A stretch of DNA of 64,000 nt from Streptomyces flavofungini (lineage in GTDB: Bacteria; Actinomycetota; Actinomycetes; Streptomycetales; Streptomycetaceae), in NCBI RefSeq assembly GCF_030388665.1, contig NZ_CP128846.1, positions 1,178,001 to 1,242,000 on the forward strand, read 5' to 3'. The position numbers and the translations under genes are program-made. The notes under the pieces are model-generated. The model was not told the origin of the DNA and searched no databases. It saw only the letters and a list, made by a program, of their open reading frames with translations. Below are positions 27,201 through 36,248 of the stretch, one piece after another (the stretch's first letter is position 1; every line of letters starts with the position of its first letter).

Positions 27201-30200
27201 GCACGGCTTCGTGCCCGGCCAGGGGGGACTCGTCGAGGCCGAGGAGGGAGATGACTCCGGTGAGGGGCGCGGTGGGGGTGGGCGCGGCACCGTCGGCGTC
27301 GGGGGTTGTCTCGGTGCTGTCCGAGCTGGTGTCGGGGGCGGGCACGGCTCCGTTGCGGCCCGCGTCAGCCGTCGGCCCGTCGGCGCCTCCTCCCGCGGCG
27401 TCGGATCCGGCGCCCCTGTCCCGCGTGCCCCCGTCGGCCGCCGCACCGCCGCCACCAGCCGCGTCGCTCCCGGGTGCCGCGCCCTCGGCAGCCTCCCGCA
27501 GCCGCTCGGCCAGCAGTTCCCGCGTCGCCTCGCCCGCCGCCAGGCGCAGCTCGACCGGCTCCGCCCCCGAGCGGGTCAGGGCATCGGCGACCCCGGCCGC
27601 CCACGGGTGGTCCGCGGCGCTCTCGGGCAGGACGATCAGCCAGCGGCCCGCAAGGCGGGCCGTCGGCAGGTGGCCGGCGGGCAGGGGCTGCCAGGTGGTC
27701 CGGTAGCGCCAGCTGTCGATGACGGCGCGCTCGCGGCGGCCGCGGCGCCACGCGGACAGGCCGGGCAGGACCTCGCTGAGCGCGTCCTGGGCGACGTCAC
27801 CGAGCGTGGACGTCAGCTGGTCGACGTCCTCGCGCTCGACGGCCTCCCAGAAGCGGGCCTCGGCCTCGTCCGCGGCGGCGGGCCGCGTGCCGCCGGAGGG
27901 GCGTTCCTCGGTCAGCCAGTAGTGGCGGCGCTGGAAGGGGTACGTGGGCAGGTCGACGAGGGCGCGCTCGCCGGGCAGCAGGGCGTGCCAGTCGAGTTCG
28001 GCGCCGTGGGCGTGGGCCTCGGCGATGGAGGCGAAGAGGCGGTCCGCGCCGCCCTCGTCACGGCGCAGCGAGCCGAGGGTGGCGGCCGGGATGTCCGTCC
28101 CGTCGACGGTGGCCTGGACGGGCACGGTGAGGACGGGGTGCGGGCTCATCTCCAGGAACAGGGTGTGGCCCTCGGCGAGGAGGCCGCGGGTGGCGTGTTC
28201 GAAGAGGACGGTGTGGCGCAGGTTGCGGTACCAGTAGTCCGCGTCCATGAGGGTGTCGTCGGTCAGCCAGTCGCCGGTGAGCGTGGAGTACAGCGGCACG
28301 TCGGGCGAGCGGGGCGCGACGGGGGCGAGGACCCGCGCCAGGTGCTCCTCGATGGCCTCGACGTGGGCGGAGTGGGAGGCGTAGTCGACGGGGATGACGC
28401 GGGCGCGGATGTCGCGGGCCACGCAGCTCGCGACCAGCTCCTCCAGGGCCCCGGTGGCGCCGGAGACGACCACGTGCGAGGGGCCGTTGACGGCGGCCAC
28501 CGACAGGTCGTCGCCCCACTGGTCGAGCATGGCGCGCACCTGCTCCTCGGGCAGGGGCACGGAGACCATGCCGCCGCGGCCGGAGAGTTCGAGGATGGCC
28601 TGGCTGCGCAGGGCGACCACCCAGGCCGCGTCCTCCAGGGACAGCGCGCCCGCCACGCACGCGGCGGCGATCTCGCCCTGGCTGTGCCCGACGACGGCGG
28701 CGGGTTCGACGCCCGCGGCCCGCCACACGGCGGCCAGGGACACCATCACGGCGAACAGGACCGGCTGGACCACGTCGACGCGGTCGAAGTTGTCCCCGCT
28801 CAGCTCCTCGAACAGGTCCCAGTCCACGAACGGGCCGAGCGCGTCCGCGCACTCCCCCATGCGGTCGGCGAACACCGGTGAGGAGTCGAGGAGTTCACGG
28901 GCCATCCCGGCCCACTGCGAGCCCTGCCCCGGGAACACGAACACCGGGCGGACCGTGCCGCCCTGCGCGCGGCCCGCGACCACGTTGCGCGCGGTCGTGT
29001 CGCCCTGCGCCAGCGCCTGAAGCCCGGCGAGCAGCTCGTCGCGGTCCCGTCCGACGACGACACCCCGCTGCTCGAACCGTGACCGCGCCACCGCCAACGA
29101 CCAGGCGACGTCGTCCGGTTCGAGTCCGGGACGCGCCAGCAGGTGCGCCCGCAGCCGGGCGGCCTGCGCCCGCAGGGCGGGCTCGGTCTTCGCCGAGAGG
29201 GACACGGGGACGAGGCCGGGGACGACGCCAGGGGCGGCAGGGGCGGCGGGGGCGGGGTACGGGTCGAGGTCGGCGGCGAACGCGGACACGGCGTCGGGTA
29301 CGAGAGCGGGCTCGGCTGCGGGGGCGGGCTCAGCCGCGAGAGCGGGCTCGGCGGCCACGACCGGCTCGCCCTGCGCCGCGCCCCCGGCCTCCCCCGCCGA
29401 CGTCTCCTCCCCCGCCGACGCCCCCTCCGCCACCGGCGTCTCCACCGGCGCCTGCTCCACGATGAGGTGCGCGTTCGTACCGCTCATGCCGAACGACGAC
29501 ACGCCCGCGCGCCTGGGCGCCCCGTCGGCCCGCTCGGGCCAGGCCCGCGCCTCGGTCAGGAGTTCCACGGCCCCCGCGGACCAGTCGACGTGCGAGGACG
29601 GCTCGTCCACGTTCAGGGTCTTCGGCAGCAGGCCGCGGTCGATCGCCTGGACCATCTTGATGACACCGGCGACGCCCGCGGCGGCCTGGGTGTGGCCCAC
29701 GTTGGACTTCAGCGAGCCGAGCCAGAGGGGTTCCTGGTCGGCGGGGCGGTCCTTGCCGTAGGTGGCGATCAGGGCCTGGGCCTCGATGGGGTCGCCGAGG
29801 GTGGTGCCGGTGCCGTGCGCCTCGACGGCGTCCACGTCGGCGGGGGCGAGACCCGCGTCGGCGAGGGCAGCGCGGATGACGCGCTGCTGGGCGGGCCCGT
29901 TGGGGGCGGTCAGGCCGTTGCTCGCGCCGTCCTGGTTCACGGCCGAGCCGCGCACGACGGCGAGGACCTTGTGGCCGTTGCGGCGCGCGTCGGACAGACG
30001 CTCCAGGACGAGCATGCCGACGCCCTCGCCCCACGCCGTGCCGTCCGCGGCCTGCGCGAAGGGCTTGCAGCGGCCGTCGGGAGCGAGGCCCCGCTGACGG
30101 CTGAAGGCCAGGAAGGAGCCCGGTGAGGCCATGACGACGACGCCGCCCGCGAGGGCGAGGGCGCACTCGCCCTGCCGGAGCGCCTGCACGGCGAGGTGCA

Positions 30201-31149
30201 GGGCGACGAGCGACGACGAGCAGGCGGTGTCGACGGTCATGGTGGGGCCCTGGAGACCCAGGGTGTAGGCGATGCGGCCGGACGCGACGCTGGCGGCCGT
30301 GCCCGTGACGAGGTAGCCCTCCAGGCCGTCACCGGCGTCGCTGAGACGGGGGCCGTACTCCTGGGTCTCGGCGCCTACGAAGACGCCGGTGCCGGAGTCG
30401 CGCAGGGTGGTGGGGTCGATGCCCGCGCGCTCCAGGGCTTCCCAGGAGGTCTCCAGGAGGAGGCGCTGCTGTGGGTCGGTCGCGAGGGCCTCGCGGGGCG
30501 AGAGGCCGAAGAAGTCCGCGTCGAACTCGCCCGCGTCGTGCAGGAAGCCGCCCTCGCGGACGTAGCTGGTGCCGGGGCGGTCGGGGTCGGTGTCGTACAG
30601 CCCGTCCAGGTCCCAGCCGCGGTCGGCGGGGAAGCCGGAGATGGCGTCGGTGCCGTCGGCGACCAGCTGCCACAGTTCTTCGGGGGTCTCGACGCCGCCG
30701 GGCAGGCGGCAGCTCATGGCGACGATGGCGATGGGCTCGTCGTCGGCGCGGCGGGCCGCGGCGGGCACGTAGGACGCGTCGGCGCTGTCGAAGAGTTCGG
30801 CGCGCAGGTGGCGGGCGAGGGAGTCGGCGCTCGGGTAGTCGAAGACGGCGGTGACGGGCAGCTTGAGGCCGGTGGCCCGCTGGAGTCGGCGGTGCAGCTC
30901 CACGGCGGTCAGGGAGTCGAGGCCGAGGTCGAGGAAGGGGCGGGAGAGGTCGCCGGGCGCGCGGGTGCCGTCGGCGCCGCCGAGGACGGCGGCGACCTGC
31001 TCGGCGACCACGGCGCGCAGCCGCCGTTCCTGCTCCGCGCGCGGGCGGCCGTCAAGGGTGGCTCGCAGATCTTCCGGCTGGGAAGGGGCCTTTGGGTGAG
31101 GCCGGGCCTCCGGGTGAGAATGGGCTGCGAATTCCTCGAAGTCGCTCAA
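15244..31149 (-). CDS. Type I modular PKS with ACP-only loading region and modules 1-3
   Basis: This is the first PKS, about 5,301 residues. I prefer the TTG at 31149 because GGAG lies 7 nt upstream; the in-frame GTG at 31167 lacks a good ribosome site. A lone ACP (GLDSL, Ser near 79) comes first, with no loading KS, AT or ligase, so the starter must be delivered in trans. Module 1 has KS (Cys near 310), a methylmalonyl-type AT (GHSQGE near 822, YASH near 923), B-type KR (near 1455-1596) and ACP near 1770. Module 2 has KS (TACSAS near 2007), a malonyl-type AT (HAFH near 2569), B-type KR (near 3038-3182) and ACP near 3365. Module 3 has KS near 3605, a malonyl-type AT (HAFH near 4154), DH (HAVGG near 4365, Asp near 4533), B-type KR (near 4839-4980) and ACP (GVDSL near 5170). 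A docking domain ends the protein. Module 1 carries two long Ala/Gly/Glu-rich inserts. Confidence 0.96.
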   Translation of the reverse strand: MSDFEEFAAHSHPEARPHPKAPSQPEDLRATLDGRPRAEQERRLRAVVAEQVAAVLGGADGTRAPGDLSRPFLDLGLDSLTAVELHRRLQRATGLKLPVTAVFDYPSADSLARHLRAELFDSADASYVPAAARRADDEPIAIVAMSCRLPGGVETPEELWQLVADGTDAISGFPADRGWDLDGLYDTDPDRPGTSYVREGGFLHDAGEFDADFFGLSPREALATDPQQRLLLETSWEALERAGIDPTTLRDSGTGVFVGAETQEYGPRLSDAGDGLEGYLVTGTAASVASGRIAYTLGLQGPTMTVDTACSSSLVALHLAVQALRQGECALALAGGVVVMASPGSFLAFSRQRGLAPDGRCKPFAQAADGTAWGEGVGMLVLERLSDARRNGHKVLAVVRGSAVNQDGASNGLTAPNGPAQQRVIRAALADAGLAPADVDAVEAHGTGTTLGDPIEAQALIATYGKDRPADQEPLWLGSLKSNVGHTQAAAGVAGVIKMVQAIDRGLLPKTLNVDEPSSHVDWSAGAVELLTEARAWPERADGAPRRAGVSSFGMSGTNAHLIVEQAPVETPVAEGASAGEETSAGEAGGAAQGEPVVAAEPALAAEPAPAAEPALVPDAVSAFAADLDPYPAPAAPAAPGVVPGLVPVSLSAKTEPALRAQAARLRAHLLARPGLEPDDVAWSLAVARSRFEQRGVVVGRDRDELLAGLQALAQGDTTARNVVAGRAQGGTVRPVFVFPGQGSQWAGMARELLDSSPVFADRMGECADALGPFVDWDLFEELSGDNFDRVDVVQPVLFAVMVSLAAVWRAAGVEPAAVVGHSQGEIAAACVAGALSLEDAAWVVALRSQAILELSGRGGMVSVPLPEEQVRAMLDQWGDDLSVAAVNGPSHVVVSGATGALEELVASCVARDIRARVIPVDYASHSAHVEAIEEHLARVLAPVAPRSPDVPLYSTLTGDWLTDDTLMDADYWYRNLRHTVLFEHATRGLLAEGHTLFLEMSPHPVLTVPVQATVDGTDIPAATLGSLRRDEGGADRLFASIAEAHAHGAELDWHALLPGERALVDLPTYPFQRRHYWLTEERPSGGTRPAAADEAEARFWEAVEREDVDQLTSTLGDVAQDALSEVLPGLSAWRRGRRERAVIDSWRYRTTWQPLPAGHLPTARLAGRWLIVLPESAADHPWAAGVADALTRSGAEPVELRLAAGEATRELLAERLREAAEGAAPGSDAAGGGGAAADGGTRDRGAGSDAAGGGADGPTADAGRNGAVPAPDTSSDSTETTPDADGAAPTPTAPLTGVISLLGLDESPLAGHEAVPAGLAATLALLQALGDTGTDAPLWALTESAVSTGRSDRLDHPVQAHLWGFGRTAALEHPDRWGGLVDVPRSYDTRAGARLAAILTAAFDGPRADGAVEDQLAVRGSGVFVRRLLRGEAAGADLTRGTPWTPRGTVLVTGGTGALGGHVARWLAGAGAEHLVLTSRRGPDAPGAAELRAELEEFGVRVTLAACDAADRDALARVLAGIPADAPLTAVVHTAGTLDDGTVDGLTPERFDGVLRPKSPAATALHDLTRDLDLDAFVLYSSASGAFGNAGQANYAAANAYLDALAEQRRADGLPATSVAWGTWEGAGLADTAVRAERTRRDGMPPMPPERAVAALRDAVERGDASVVIAAVDWDTFLPGFVAARPNPLFAAIPEVRERTAAPADTAPDATGGRAVSGPDWIRQLAPLPGAEREAALVTFVRAQAAAVLGHSAAEAVDPGRAFRELGFDSLTAVELRNRLQAATGLRLPASLVFDYPNSTVLAAHLATETFGADAAATEPRGTAATAPVSADDDPVAIVAMSCRFPGGVRGPEDLWRLVAEGRDAMGEFPADRGWDLAELYDPDPDRAGKTYVREGGFLSGAGGFDADFFGISPREALAMDPQQRQLLETSWELFERAGIDPTTLRGTRAGVFVGSNGDDYLPRMAAVPQDIESHVLTGNAVSVMSGRLSYAFGLEGPAVTVDTACSASLVALHLAAQALRQGECDMALAGGVTVMSSPDTFVQFSRQRGLATDGRCKAFAEAADGTGWGEGVGLLLLERLSDARRNGHEVLAVVRGSAVNQDGASNGLTAPNGPSQQRVIRAALESAGLSAGDVDAVEAHGTGTTLGDPIEAQALLATYGQTRPEGPAGREPLWLGSIKSNIGHTQAAAGVAGVIKMVMAMREGVLPQTLHVDEPSSHVDWEAGAVRLLTEPREWPGRQGGAPRRAGVSSFGVSGTNAHVIVEQAQPVEPAEAAEPGGAAPVAVPVVPWVVSARGAEALRAQAETLREHVAGHDDLDAVGVGWSLLSGRALHEHRAVVFGREREEFLAGLGAVASGGSGVVTGSVVEGRLGVVFTGQGSQRVGMGRELYEAFPVFADALDEVCAHVDGLLERPLKDVMFGTGTEAEADTETLAQTAYAQPALFAVEVALFRLAESFGVRPEIVGGHSIGELTAAYVAGLWSLEDAARLVVARGRLMQSLPEGGGMLAVQAAEADMLPLLEGLSGSVGVAAVNGPSQVVLSGDLKVLEGLEERLRGEGRKVRWLKVSHAFHSPLMDPILEEFRAVAQGLAYQDPKLPVVSNVTGELAEPAQLKDPDYWVRHIREAVRFHDGLGALTAFEASTLLELGPDAVLTAMAHDTLTDPAAQAGLVAAARKDRPEPATFLTALAQLHARGCDVDWTPLYAPVESRTRVDLPTYAFQRDHYWLDLSASAAPVGRGGLGVDEVEARFWEAVERGDLASLSAELGAQGEADGVAALGEALPVLSSWRRQRREAATVGRWLYQESWKPLTGLAPAAFDGTWWVVAPADEDAYPWIAAATAGLAARGARVTRIAVRADETHRDALGAKLRELIDAQAESGTGHPQGVLCLLALDPSAGSAHPTVPVGLEGVLALLQALGDVDVAAPLWAATSGAVSTGRSDRPSAPAQATVWGMGRVAALEQPQLWGGLVDLPESADERSGLRLADSLAAASTSGEDQLAVRGSGVFARRLVRVPSGGAGLGEAPAGEWSADGGTVLITGGTGALGGHVARWAARAGAGHVLLTSRRGPEAPGALELRDELLELGVRVTIAACDAADREALARVLGEIPDDVPLTGVFHTAGVLDDGVLDGQTADRFATVFRPKAQAALNLHELTHDHEQLTAFVLFSSVAGSMGIGGQGNYAAANAFLDAFAHHRRSLGLPALSLAWGPWAGGGMAVDGGVVEQRVRDSGMPAMEPDLAVAAMAAALASAARPDTHTAPAAVTLADVDWDVCAPTYALARPNHLFDQLTSPTAPTEPSATGARGGTAATAPGTSELPLAERLAVLPAAERDRVLLDLVRDRVATVLGYPATKTVDATRPFKDLGFDSLTAVELRNLIGAAGGLHLPATLIFDHPTPEALAAHLRDELLGDLAPHGDDTPGPDGSRTGAVDGDPIAIVAMSCRFPGGVRSPEDLWRLLSDGEDAIGDMPDDRGWNVESLYHPDPDHPGTSYVREGGFLHDMADFDADFFGISPREALAMDPQQRLLLETAWEAFERAGIDPVTLRGSRTGVFSGTNGQDYEDVLRTAPDRGEGYLGTGNAASVVSGRLSYAFGLEGPAVTVDTACSSSLVALHLAAQALRQGECDMALAGGVTVMSTPDTFVEFSRQRGLATDGRCKAFAEAADGTGWGEGVGLLLLERLSDARRNGHEVLAVVRGSAVNQDGASNGLTAPNGPSQQRVIRAALESAGLSAGDVDAVEAHGTGTTLGDPIEAQALLATYGRGRSADRPLWLGSIKSNIGHTQAAAGVAGVIKMVMSMRHGMLPQTLHVDEPSSHVDWSAGAVELLTEAREWAERDGGAPRRAGVSSFGVSGTNAHVIVEQAQAVEPAETAPPVAAPATALPWPVSGRSADALRAQASRLREHAETHTEVSPVDVGWSLLSGRAAHEHRAVVFGRERQEFLTGLEALASGGPGVVSGSVVEGRLGVVFTGQGSQRLGMGRELYEAFPVFADALDEVCAHLDGLLERPLKDVMFGADAEVLERTGYAQPALFAVEVALFRLAESFGVRPEIVGGHSIGELTAVYVAGLWLLEDAARLVAARGRLMQSLPEGGGMLAVQAAEADVLPLLVGLEDRAGVAAVNGPTQVVLSGDLTVLEGLEEKLRGEGRKVRRLKVSHAFHSPLMDPVLEDFRKVAEGLTYQELTLPVVSNVTGELAEPALLQDPEYWVRHVRDAVRFHDGLGALTGQGVSTLLELGPDAVLTAMAHDTITDPDAQAGLVAAVRKDRAEPDTFLTALAQLYVRGVDVDWTPLYAPVGSRRRVDLPTYAFQGRRYWPSGAVRGAGDVSATGLAAAGHPLLGAAVPLVDSGGHLLAGRLSVATHPWLADHAVGGRVLLPGTAFVELAVRAGDEVGCGVLEELTLAAPLVLPERGAVQLQVSVGAADDDGRAPVSVHSRDEADPEGPWTRHAAGFLSAEAVAPAADEDGPQALSEWPPRDAEPIDDAAELYDRLAGTGYGYGPVFQGLRAAWRRGDEVFAEVALPDDADAEAFTLHPALLDAALHATLLLPGAQDGDGERQGLGLPFAWSGVRLHQAGAAAVRVRLRGAGADAVTLTLADQAGQVVATVDSLVSRPVSDEQLRGPVGDSLFHVTWKRQAGGTAVEDVPLVLIGDTEAVPAARVHADLTALGAALAAGETPPAAVLWRAGGTPDAGGAGLPGAKAVSATLADALAVVQAWLADERFEDARLVVVTRGAVDAGGTDEEVDPAGAAIWGLVRSAQVEHPGRFVLVDADRHTDAHGGVDLGAFVNTGSVATPMLAAVLASGEPEVAVREGEVWVPRLTRVPVTPAGEVTAPFGAGTVLVTGAFGGLGRVVAKHLAEQHGVRDLLLVSRRGDEAPGAAELVAELAESGVDATVAACDVADREALGVLLERVGGELSGVVHVAGVLDDGVITSLTPERLDTVLRAKVDAALNLHELTAGLDLSAFVLFSSAAGVLGSPGQGNYAAANSVLDALAAVRRAQGLPATSLAWGLWAQESDMTGKLAGADLGRMARGGVAALSTREGLALLDAAVTLTSAPSTPAPPRDQAAPAVLVPLRLDTASLRASAGPDGVQPVFADLVPAPARRVDRALARSGNAAEPGGTGPALVRELAGLSTEERERALLDAVRGNVAAVLGHSGPEAIGATRGFLELGVDSLTAVELRNRLNSLSGLRLPATLIFDYPSPAALASYLDESLPSGTEPTEQVAGARPGGVIAELAGLEAALAAGALTGDERTAVRGRLRALLGRLDTTEPAGNAGAAIADQLEDADDDDMFDFIDNELGVS

Positions 31150-31336
31150 TGTTCCACTCCGTAGCACCGGCCATGATGGCTTTCAACAAATCCCTGACTG
31201 CACTCCGGGCGAAACCGTCCGACCGCGCGAAGGGCTCCGCGGAATCCACTGACCGGAAACCCTCGACGATTTCCCGATACGCTATGGATTCCTGCGGCTG
31301 CGCGGATTCCTGACCACAAACCAGGAACACCGGCAT
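31052..31336 (-). CDS. Possible small protein overlapping the 5' end of the first PKS gene in another frame
   Basis: An open frame of 94 residues starts at ATG 31336, or 105 residues from a TTG at 31369, and ends inside the PKS coding sequence. In its non-overlapping part I counted GC of roughly 62, 49 and 70 percent at codon positions 1, 2 and 3. That is a coding-like pattern but weaker than the neighbours. The N-terminal part looks like ordinary protein ([11 protein letters not shown], later [10 protein letters not shown]), while the tail over the PKS is Pro/Ser-rich and may be meaningless. It lies just downstream of the inferred -10 box TAGCCT (31384-31379), so it would be the first frame on the PKS transcript. 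I recognise no family. It could equally be an untranslated leader. Confidence 0.35.
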   Translation of the reverse strand: MPVFLVCGQESAQPQESIAYREIVEGFRSVDSAEPFARSDGFARSAVRDLLKAIMAGATEWNIERLRGIRSPFSPGGPASPKGPFPAGRSASHP

Positions 31337-31378
31337 TCCCGACCGGACTTCAGACAGATTTGCCCACAATACCTGTGC

Positions 31379-31424
31379 AGGCTAACAGTGCGGTCTCCGC
31401 CGCCTCTACCCCTAAGAAGCCCCT
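31379..31424 (-). promoter_or_regulatory. Candidate activator site and promoter for the first PKS gene (site A1)
   Basis: Minus-strand AGGGG repeats start 11 bp apart (+ strand CCCCT at 31409-31413 and 31420-31424). After a 24-bp gap comes TAGCCT (31384-31379), which fits the TANNNT -10 pattern. The predicted transcript would carry a leader of about 220 nt before the PKS start at 31149. The same TAGCCT hexamer follows site C upstream of the glycosyltransferase. Confidence 0.6.
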
Positions 31425-31438
31425 ATGGCGCCCGGGTG

Positions 31439-31484
31439 CGGGGCGGATATAGGGGTGTTCGGGATTCCCGCCCGGCCCTAGGGT
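31439..31484 (+). promoter_or_regulatory. Candidate promoter of the ABC exporter with a degenerate activator site (site A2)
   Basis: TAGGGT at 31479-31484 is a good -10 hexamer 7 nt before the GTG start of the ABC ATPase gene, so the mRNA may be nearly leaderless. A perfect AGGGG half-site at 31451-31455 lies 23 bp upstream of this -10, the same distance as in the full sites. The distal half is CGGGG, 12 bp away instead of 11. It is therefore a weaker member of the set. Confidence 0.45.
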
Positions 31485-31491
31485 CAGGATC

Positions 31492-32469
31492 GTGGAAAAC
31501 GCTGTCCGGGTTGAGAATCTGGTGAAACAGTACGCGTCCAACGCACGCCGCGTGGTCGACGGCCTGAGCTTCGATGTGTATCGGGGCGAGGTGTTCGGAC
31601 TGCTCGGCCCCAATGGCGCGGGAAAAAGCACCACGGTGGGGATGATGACCACCCGGGTGCGGCCGACCTCGGGCAGCGTCGTGATCGACGGTGTCGACGT
31701 GGTCGCGCGACCGAGGGAGGCCAAGCGCGTCCTCGCGGTGGTGCCGCAGCGCAACAACCTCGACCGGTCGCTCTCGGTGCGTCAGAACCTGCTGTTCCAC
31801 GCCACCTACCACGGCATCCCGCGGGCCGAGCGGCGGCGGCGCGCCGATGAACTCCTTGAGCAGATGGGCCTGTCGGACTACCGCAAGTCGAAGGTCGACG
31901 ACATGTCCGGCGGACAGGTGCAGCGCGTGATGATCGCCCGCGCCCTGATCCACCGCCCGAACGTGCTGTTCCTCGACGAGCCCGCGACGGGTCTCGACCC
32001 GCAGGCGCGCCTGTTCGTGCACGAGCGGGTCGCCGAGCTCGCCGAGCGCGGCGTGACGGTGGTCGTCACCACCCACGACATGGACGAGGCCGCCAAGCTG
32101 TGCGGCCGCGTCGGCATCGTGGACAAGGGCACCCTGCTCGCCCTGGACACCCCCGACGGTCTCGGCAAGCTGCTGCCCGCGCATTCGACGCTGGCCCTGA
32201 CGGTGGAGTCGCCGTCGGGCCCGGCGCCCGTGGCGAAGCTCCTCTCCGACCTTCCCGGGGTGCGTCAGGTCGACGAGGTGGACCCGGAGAACCCGCCCGC
32301 TGACGGCGGCTTCCGGTTCCGCATCTATACGGACACCGAGCCGGTGGCGGCGCTCCAGCCGGCGCTCGCGGCGCTGACCGGCGGGGACTTCCGGGTGACG
32401 GACGTCGGCGTCGGAAAGGTGTCCCTGGAAGACGTCTTTCTCCATCTCACCGGAAAGAATCTGCGATGA
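31492..32469 (+). CDS. ABC exporter ATP-binding subunit, DrrA type
   Basis: This 325-residue cytoplasmic ATPase probably powers export of the polyketide and so gives self-resistance. All motifs are intact: Walker A GPNGAGKST near residue 40, the Q-loop in VPQRN, signature SGGQ near 140, Walker B LFLDEP with the catalytic Glu, and the switch His in TTHDMDEA. A C-terminal extension of about 100 residues is usual for the DrrA/multidrug subfamily. The GTG start at 31492 sits 7 nt after a -10-like TAGGGT with no strong ribosome site, which suggests leaderless translation. Its TGA overlaps the ATG of the permease gene (ATGA), so the two are translationally coupled. It is transcribed divergently from the PKS operon. 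Confidence 0.95.
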   Translation: MENAVRVENLVKQYASNARRVVDGLSFDVYRGEVFGLLGPNGAGKSTTVGMMTTRVRPTSGSVVIDGVDVVARPREAKRVLAVVPQRNNLDRSLSVRQNLLFHATYHGIPRAERRRRADELLEQMGLSDYRKSKVDDMSGGQVQRVMIARALIHRPNVLFLDEPATGLDPQARLFVHERVAELAERGVTVVVTTHDMDEAAKLCGRVGIVDKGTLLALDTPDGLGKLLPAHSTLALTVESPSGPAPVAKLLSDLPGVRQVDEVDPENPPADGGFRFRIYTDTEPVAALQPALAALTGGDFRVTDVGVGKVSLEDVFLHLTGKNLR

Positions 32470-33263
32470 CTACGTCGGCCACGGCCGCACCGGCCTCGCG
32501 GCAGCTGCACACGTTCGGCGCCATCATGTGGCGCGACGTGTTTGTCGCCCTGCGCCAGTTCCCCACGTTCATCGGCCAGGCCATCATCCAGCCGTTCTTC
32601 ACACTGTTCGTGTTCGGTGTGCTGCTGAGCGACGCGGGCTATGTGGACGGTGACTACAGCTCGGTGCTGCTGCCCGGCGTACTGGCCCTGAACGGATTCC
32701 TCGGCGGCATGCAGAACACGGCGCTGCCGCTCGTCGTGGACTTCTCCTACACGCGGGAGATCGAGGACCGGCTCCTTTCGCCGATCTCACTGAGCCTGGT
32801 GGCCGTCGAGAAGATTCTGTTCGGCGCGTTGTACGGCTTCGTGGCGTCGCTGATGATGACTCCGGTCGGCATGGTCCTGCTGGATCTGTCGTGGCCGATC
32901 AGCAAGACCGTTCCCGCCCTCGGCATCGCCGGGCTCGGCGCCCTCGCGGGTGCCTCGATCGGTCTGTGCCTCGGCACGTCGGTGAGCAGCGACAAGGTGG
33001 ACGTGATGTTCACGCTGGTCCTGATGCCGCTGCTGTTCACGGGCTCGACGCAGTTCCCGCTGGTCGCCCTGGACGAGGTGCGCTGGTTCCAGGTGATCTG
33101 CGGCGCCAATCCGCTGTCGTACGCCAGTGAGGGCATGCGGGCCGTGACGTCGCCGAGCGTGGAGCACGTGCCGCTGCCGATCACGCTGATCGTGCTCGTC
33201 GGGTCGATCACGCTGTTCGCGTCCATCGGCATCCGCGGGTTCCTCAAGCGCGCGCAGACGTAG
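32466..33263 (+). CDS. ABC-2 type membrane permease, DrrB type
   Basis: The 265-residue integral membrane protein has about six hydrophobic segments and the ABC-2 layout: a cytoplasmic N-terminus with MWRDVFVALRQFP, then the first membrane span at FTLFVFGVLL. It contains the conserved NPLSYASEGMR stretch near the penultimate spans. It begins within the stop codon of the ATPase gene (ATGA overlap) and should form the homodimeric channel of the exporter. A strong hairpin follows at 33302-33335. The substrate is inferred from cluster position to be the polyketide. Confidence 0.94.
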   Translation: MTTSATAAPASRQLHTFGAIMWRDVFVALRQFPTFIGQAIIQPFFTLFVFGVLLSDAGYVDGDYSSVLLPGVLALNGFLGGMQNTALPLVVDFSYTREIEDRLLSPISLSLVAVEKILFGALYGFVASLMMTPVGMVLLDLSWPISKTVPALGIAGLGALAGASIGLCLGTSVSSDKVDVMFTLVLMPLLFTGSTQFPLVALDEVRWFQVICGANPLSYASEGMRAVTSPSVEHVPLPITLIVLVGSITLFASIGIRGFLKRAQT

Positions 33264-33301
33264 GCGGGTTCAGGGAGGACCACGGGCAGGGGGTACGGCG
33301 G

Positions 33302-33335
33302 AAGGGCCCCGGAGCGCATGCGCTCCGGGGCCCTT
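33302..33335. terminator. Bidirectional terminator, perfect 34-bp palindrome
   Basis: A perfect inverted repeat centred on GCGCATGCGC, with arms running out to AAGGGCCCCGG. It sits between the convergent permease gene (ends 33263) and monooxygenase gene (ends 33365). There is no T-tract, as is usual for Streptomyces hairpin terminators. Confidence 0.85.
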
Positions 33336-33364
33336 GCCGCGTCCCGGGAGGGACCGCCGCGCTG

Positions 33365-35044
33365 TCAGTCCTCGGGCAGATCGACCGGCGCGAGGTCCGC
33401 GAACAGGTCGCCGGGTCCGGGGTTCAACGGCATGGTGGCGCCGCCGAGGTGGCGCTGCACGCCCCAGACGGCGTTGAGGCCCGTCGTCACGGCGCCCTCG
33501 GCGAACCCCGCCGTCCAGGAGACGTCGTCGCCGGCGAGGAAGAAGCCGCGCTGACGCGGTGTCAGCTCGGCTTGCATGAAGTGGGTGAACAGGCGCCGCT
33601 GGTAGCGGTAGTGGCCCGGCAGGTTCGCCTTGAAGGCGCCCTGGAAGTGCGGGTCGGTCTCCCAGGTCACCGTGCGCGGAGGGGCGATGACGCGGGAGCG
33701 GATGTCGACGCCGGGGTAGATGTCGGCGAGCACGTCGAGGACGCCGTCCAGGCGCTCCTCGGGGGTCAGCGGCGCCATCTTCAGGGAGTCGTCGTTCCAG
33801 GTGTACGACAGGCACATCACGCCGGGGCGGTCGGGCCCGTCGTCGAAGAGGTAGACGCCGCGCGGCATCCGGTCGGTGAGGGTCGTGCTCATCACGTCCC
33901 GGCCGGTGCGCGGGTCCCGCTCGCGCCAGAACGGCCGGTCCACGAGCACGAACAGCTTGGAGGAGCCCATGTAGTGGCTGCGCTCCACGGCCGTCCACAC
34001 GGGGGTGGGCAGCAGCGCCCGGTCGCAGCGGACGTTGGTGACCAGGGTCCGCTTGTGCGGCGTGAAGACGGCCGCGGGGAAGGCCTGGGAGGCGCCGCCG
34101 TGCTCTTGGACGGTGATGCCGCGCGCGGTGCGCTCGATCCGGGCGACGCCGCCGCGGGGGCCACCGCGGTGCAGGGACTCCAGGGAGGTGCCCGTCGGCC
34201 AGTGGGCGGCGTCGTCGGGGGCGTGCGACCACAGGCGCAGGGGCAGCTGCTGGGAGCCGCCGACCACGAGGCGGTGGTCGTCCTCGGCACCGGTGTAGAC
34301 GACCCGCAGGATCTCCAGCATGGAGTTGGGGAAGTCGGTGTCCCAGCCGCCGGCGCCGAAGCCGACCTGGCCGAAGATCTCGCGGTACTTGAAGGACTGG
34401 AAGGAGGGCGAGTTGGCGATGAAGCCGTAGAAGGACTGGTCGTCGAGGGCGCGCACCAGCGGGTTCCAGATGGCCTTGATGGCGGCGGTGTCCCGGCGGC
34501 GGATCGCGTCGTCCATCGCGAACAGCTCGGCGTGCTCCTGGAGCGTCTTGTCCCAGGCCATCCCGACTTCCTGGTAGATGTCGGGGAGTTCGGTGGCGCG
34601 CCGGGCGTAGTGCCGGTCGCCGCCCAGGGCGACGACGGTGCTGCCGCTCGCGGCGGTCAGCGGGTTGGGGAAGGGCCGGGTCTCGAGGCCGACCAGGTCC
34701 AGGTAGTGCCGCAGGGCGAGCGCGGACGCGGGGAAGCGCATGGCGCCGAGCTCGGCGACGGCGTCGGGGTGGCTGTCGAAGGCCGCGGAGCGCATGCGGC
34801 CGCCCATCTGTCCCGTTTCGTACACCACGGGCCGCAGCCCGAGGCGCAGAAGCTCATAGGCGGCGACGAGCCCCGATATCCCGGCCCCGATCACCGCAAC
34901 CGGTGTCCCGAACTCCGCTTCCGGTATTTCACCGAGCCCGTGCGCGCTGGACAGCCATTCGTCGTAGGCGAAGGGAAAGTCCGGGCCCAGCATGGTAATG
35001 GAATCTGCCGCGCCGGGACGTGAACTGCCGTTGAGGGCAACCAA
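33365..35044 (-). CDS. FAD-dependent L-amino acid 2-monooxygenase, IaaM-like; probable arginine 2-monooxygenase
   Basis: The 559-residue flavoprotein has the length and landmark order of tryptophan 2-monooxygenase IaaM: VIGAGISGLVAAYELLR (FAD ADP-binding, residues 51-67), ELGAMRFP, SMLEILR, GSSKLFVLV, RGVYLFDDGP, SYTWNDD, and C-terminal FLAGDDVSW...AGFAEGAVTTGLNA. This family oxidatively decarboxylates L-amino acids to amides. In guanidino-polyketide pathways such as azalomycin F, an arginine 2-monooxygenase makes 4-guanidinobutyramide, the precursor of the starter unit. Beside a PKS with an ACP-only loading region, that role is the best inference; substrate specificity cannot be read from the sequence. 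The start is TTG at 35044, preceded by GAGGAG with a 6-nt gap. An activator-type promoter lies upstream (site B). Confidence 0.88.
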   Translation of the reverse strand: MVALNGSSRPGAADSITMLGPDFPFAYDEWLSSAHGLGEIPEAEFGTPVAVIGAGISGLVAAYELLRLGLRPVVYETGQMGGRMRSAAFDSHPDAVAELGAMRFPASALALRHYLDLVGLETRPFPNPLTAASGSTVVALGGDRHYARRATELPDIYQEVGMAWDKTLQEHAELFAMDDAIRRRDTAAIKAIWNPLVRALDDQSFYGFIANSPSFQSFKYREIFGQVGFGAGGWDTDFPNSMLEILRVVYTGAEDDHRLVVGGSQQLPLRLWSHAPDDAAHWPTGTSLESLHRGGPRGGVARIERTARGITVQEHGGASQAFPAAVFTPHKRTLVTNVRCDRALLPTPVWTAVERSHYMGSSKLFVLVDRPFWRERDPRTGRDVMSTTLTDRMPRGVYLFDDGPDRPGVMCLSYTWNDDSLKMAPLTPEERLDGVLDVLADIYPGVDIRSRVIAPPRTVTWETDPHFQGAFKANLPGHYRYQRRLFTHFMQAELTPRQRGFFLAGDDVSWTAGFAEGAVTTGLNAVWGVQRHLGGATMPLNPGPGDLFADLAPVDLPED

Positions 35045-35498
35045 CGGATACTCCTCTGACCGTGGTGGAGGCCGGCCCGGCGGTACGTTCAGACGGCCGC
35101 GGTGAGCCGGGCTGCGGCAGCAGGAGAAGGGTCTGCGACGTACGCGGCCGAGCCTTGCCCCACGGGGCCGTCGGGCTCGCGAATCGCCTCCGATGCACGG
35201 CGCGTCTGACGGTGCCCTTGATTATGACGACGGCGTCCGGGGGCGGAGTAACCCCTCAACATCCCCTTACGCCTCCTACGTTCACGCACCTCGAGCCCCA
35301 GGGGCCCCTCGGCCACCACGGCGACGGGGCCGAAAAAGACACGCGACACGCAATGAGTACTTTAGTAGCGAGACCTCGATCCTGAAGACTGTACGAAAGT
35401 CAGGAGACGCCTTGGAATGATCTATGGTGTCCGCACCACGCGCCCCCAAGAGTTCCCGGTACTCAACTGTGCAACATTCGCAATGAAGGAGAGGCTTC
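35045..35498. other. Divergent intergenic region, monooxygenase / degenerate ABC protein
   Basis: This 454-bp gap has markedly more A+T than its surroundings. It holds the leftward promoter described as site B. On the right side I see no AGGGG-type repeat; TATGGT at 35423-35428 could be a -10 box for the rightward gene, but no good -35 accompanies it. No coding region is supported here. Confidence 0.5.
35221..35267 (-). promoter_or_regulatory. Candidate activator site and promoter for the monooxygenase gene (site B)
   Basis: Minus-strand AGGGG repeats start 11 bp apart (+ strand CCCCT at 35252-35256 and 35263-35267). The -10 hexamer CATAAT (35226-35221) follows after 25 bp. This is the best -10 match of the set and points toward the TTG start at 35044, predicting a leader of about 170 nt. 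Confidence 0.6.
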
Positions 35499-36248
35499 AT
35501 GCATCGAGGGTCGGACGGCCGAAGGTTCGCGGTGCATGATCACCGGCCGGGCGCCGAGCCCGGCGGAGCCCGGCCGGAACCCATGGCCCTGGAGGTACGG
35601 CACACGACGGACGGCGGGTCGGGGGCGTGCGGCAGCGATTCGGGGAGCCGGGAGCGCCTCCTGCGGATCGAGCCGCACACGAGCGTGGCAGCGGTCTCCG
35701 ACGACGACTCCGCGGACCGCTTCCTCGCCCGACTGCTGTGCGACGACAGACCCGGCCGCGCCGTCTCGGTGCACGGCCTCGACCCGTGCGCCGACCCCGC
35801 GGCCGTGCGGCGGCTCGTCGGTGTCGTCTCCATGGGCATGCCGTTGCCCGAAGTGACGGTCCACGAGACGCTGGTGACCGCGGGCAGCCACAAGGGCCTC
35901 TCGCCGGAGACGGCCACGCAGCGCACGGCGGACTTAACGGACGTCCTCGGGCTCCGGGCCGTCGAGCGGGTCCCGGTGTCCGGCCTGTCCCCGGGGCAGC
36001 GCTCCCGCACCGCCCTGGGGTGCGCGCTGCTGCACGTACCGAAACTGCTGCTGCTGTGTCATCTCCTCGATGACGTGGACAGCACGTCGGAGAAGATCAT
36101 CTGTCGGGTCCTGAGCCGCTACACGGCGTCCACCGGGACCGTGGTGTTCTCCACCCGCTCCTGGCAGATCGCCCACGCCGTCGCGGACCGCGCCTTCGCG
36201 GTCCACGACGGCGAGATGTGCCTGGCCTGCCGGTCTGCCGCTCACTGA
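35499..36248 (+). CDS. ABC-ATPase-like protein that has lost its catalytic motifs
   Basis: The 249-residue protein follows the layout of a DrrA-type ATPase with the key residues changed. Where Walker A should be there is VSDDDSADRF (near 67-74) with no GxxxxGK. A Q-loop region follows (VGVVSMG...VHETL, 108-125). The signature is nearly kept (LSPGQ, 163-167). Walker B is LLLLCHLL (183-190), so the Asp and catalytic Glu are replaced by Cys and His. A D-loop-like DDVD remains, and the switch His is Arg (STR, 218-220). It is intact as a reading frame, starting at ATG 35499 with GGAG 7 nt upstream, and carries an in-frame TTA (35934-35936, Leu146), so translation may need bldA tRNA. It cannot be a normal ATPase. 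A regulatory or structural role, or decay of a duplicated exporter subunit, are the options. Confidence 0.75.
   Translation: MHRGSDGRRFAVHDHRPGAEPGGARPEPMALEVRHTTDGGSGACGSDSGSRERLLRIEPHTSVAAVSDDDSADRFLARLLCDDRPGRAVSVHGLDPCADPAAVRRLVGVVSMGMPLPEVTVHETLVTAGSHKGLSPETATQRTADLTDVLGLRAVERVPVSGLSPGQRSRTALGCALLHVPKLLLLCHLLDDVDSTSEKIICRVLSRYTASTGTVVFSTRSWQIAHAVADRAFAVHDGEMCLACRSAAH

Noticed and set aside
33302..33335. The 34-bp palindrome as a regulator operator or recombination site
   Set aside because: It lies between two convergent gene ends with no promoter, so a terminator is the simpler reading.
35062..35385. Short plus-strand frame upstream of the degenerate ABC gene
   Set aside because: No ribosome site, no GC third-position bias and it crosses the monooxygenase promoter.
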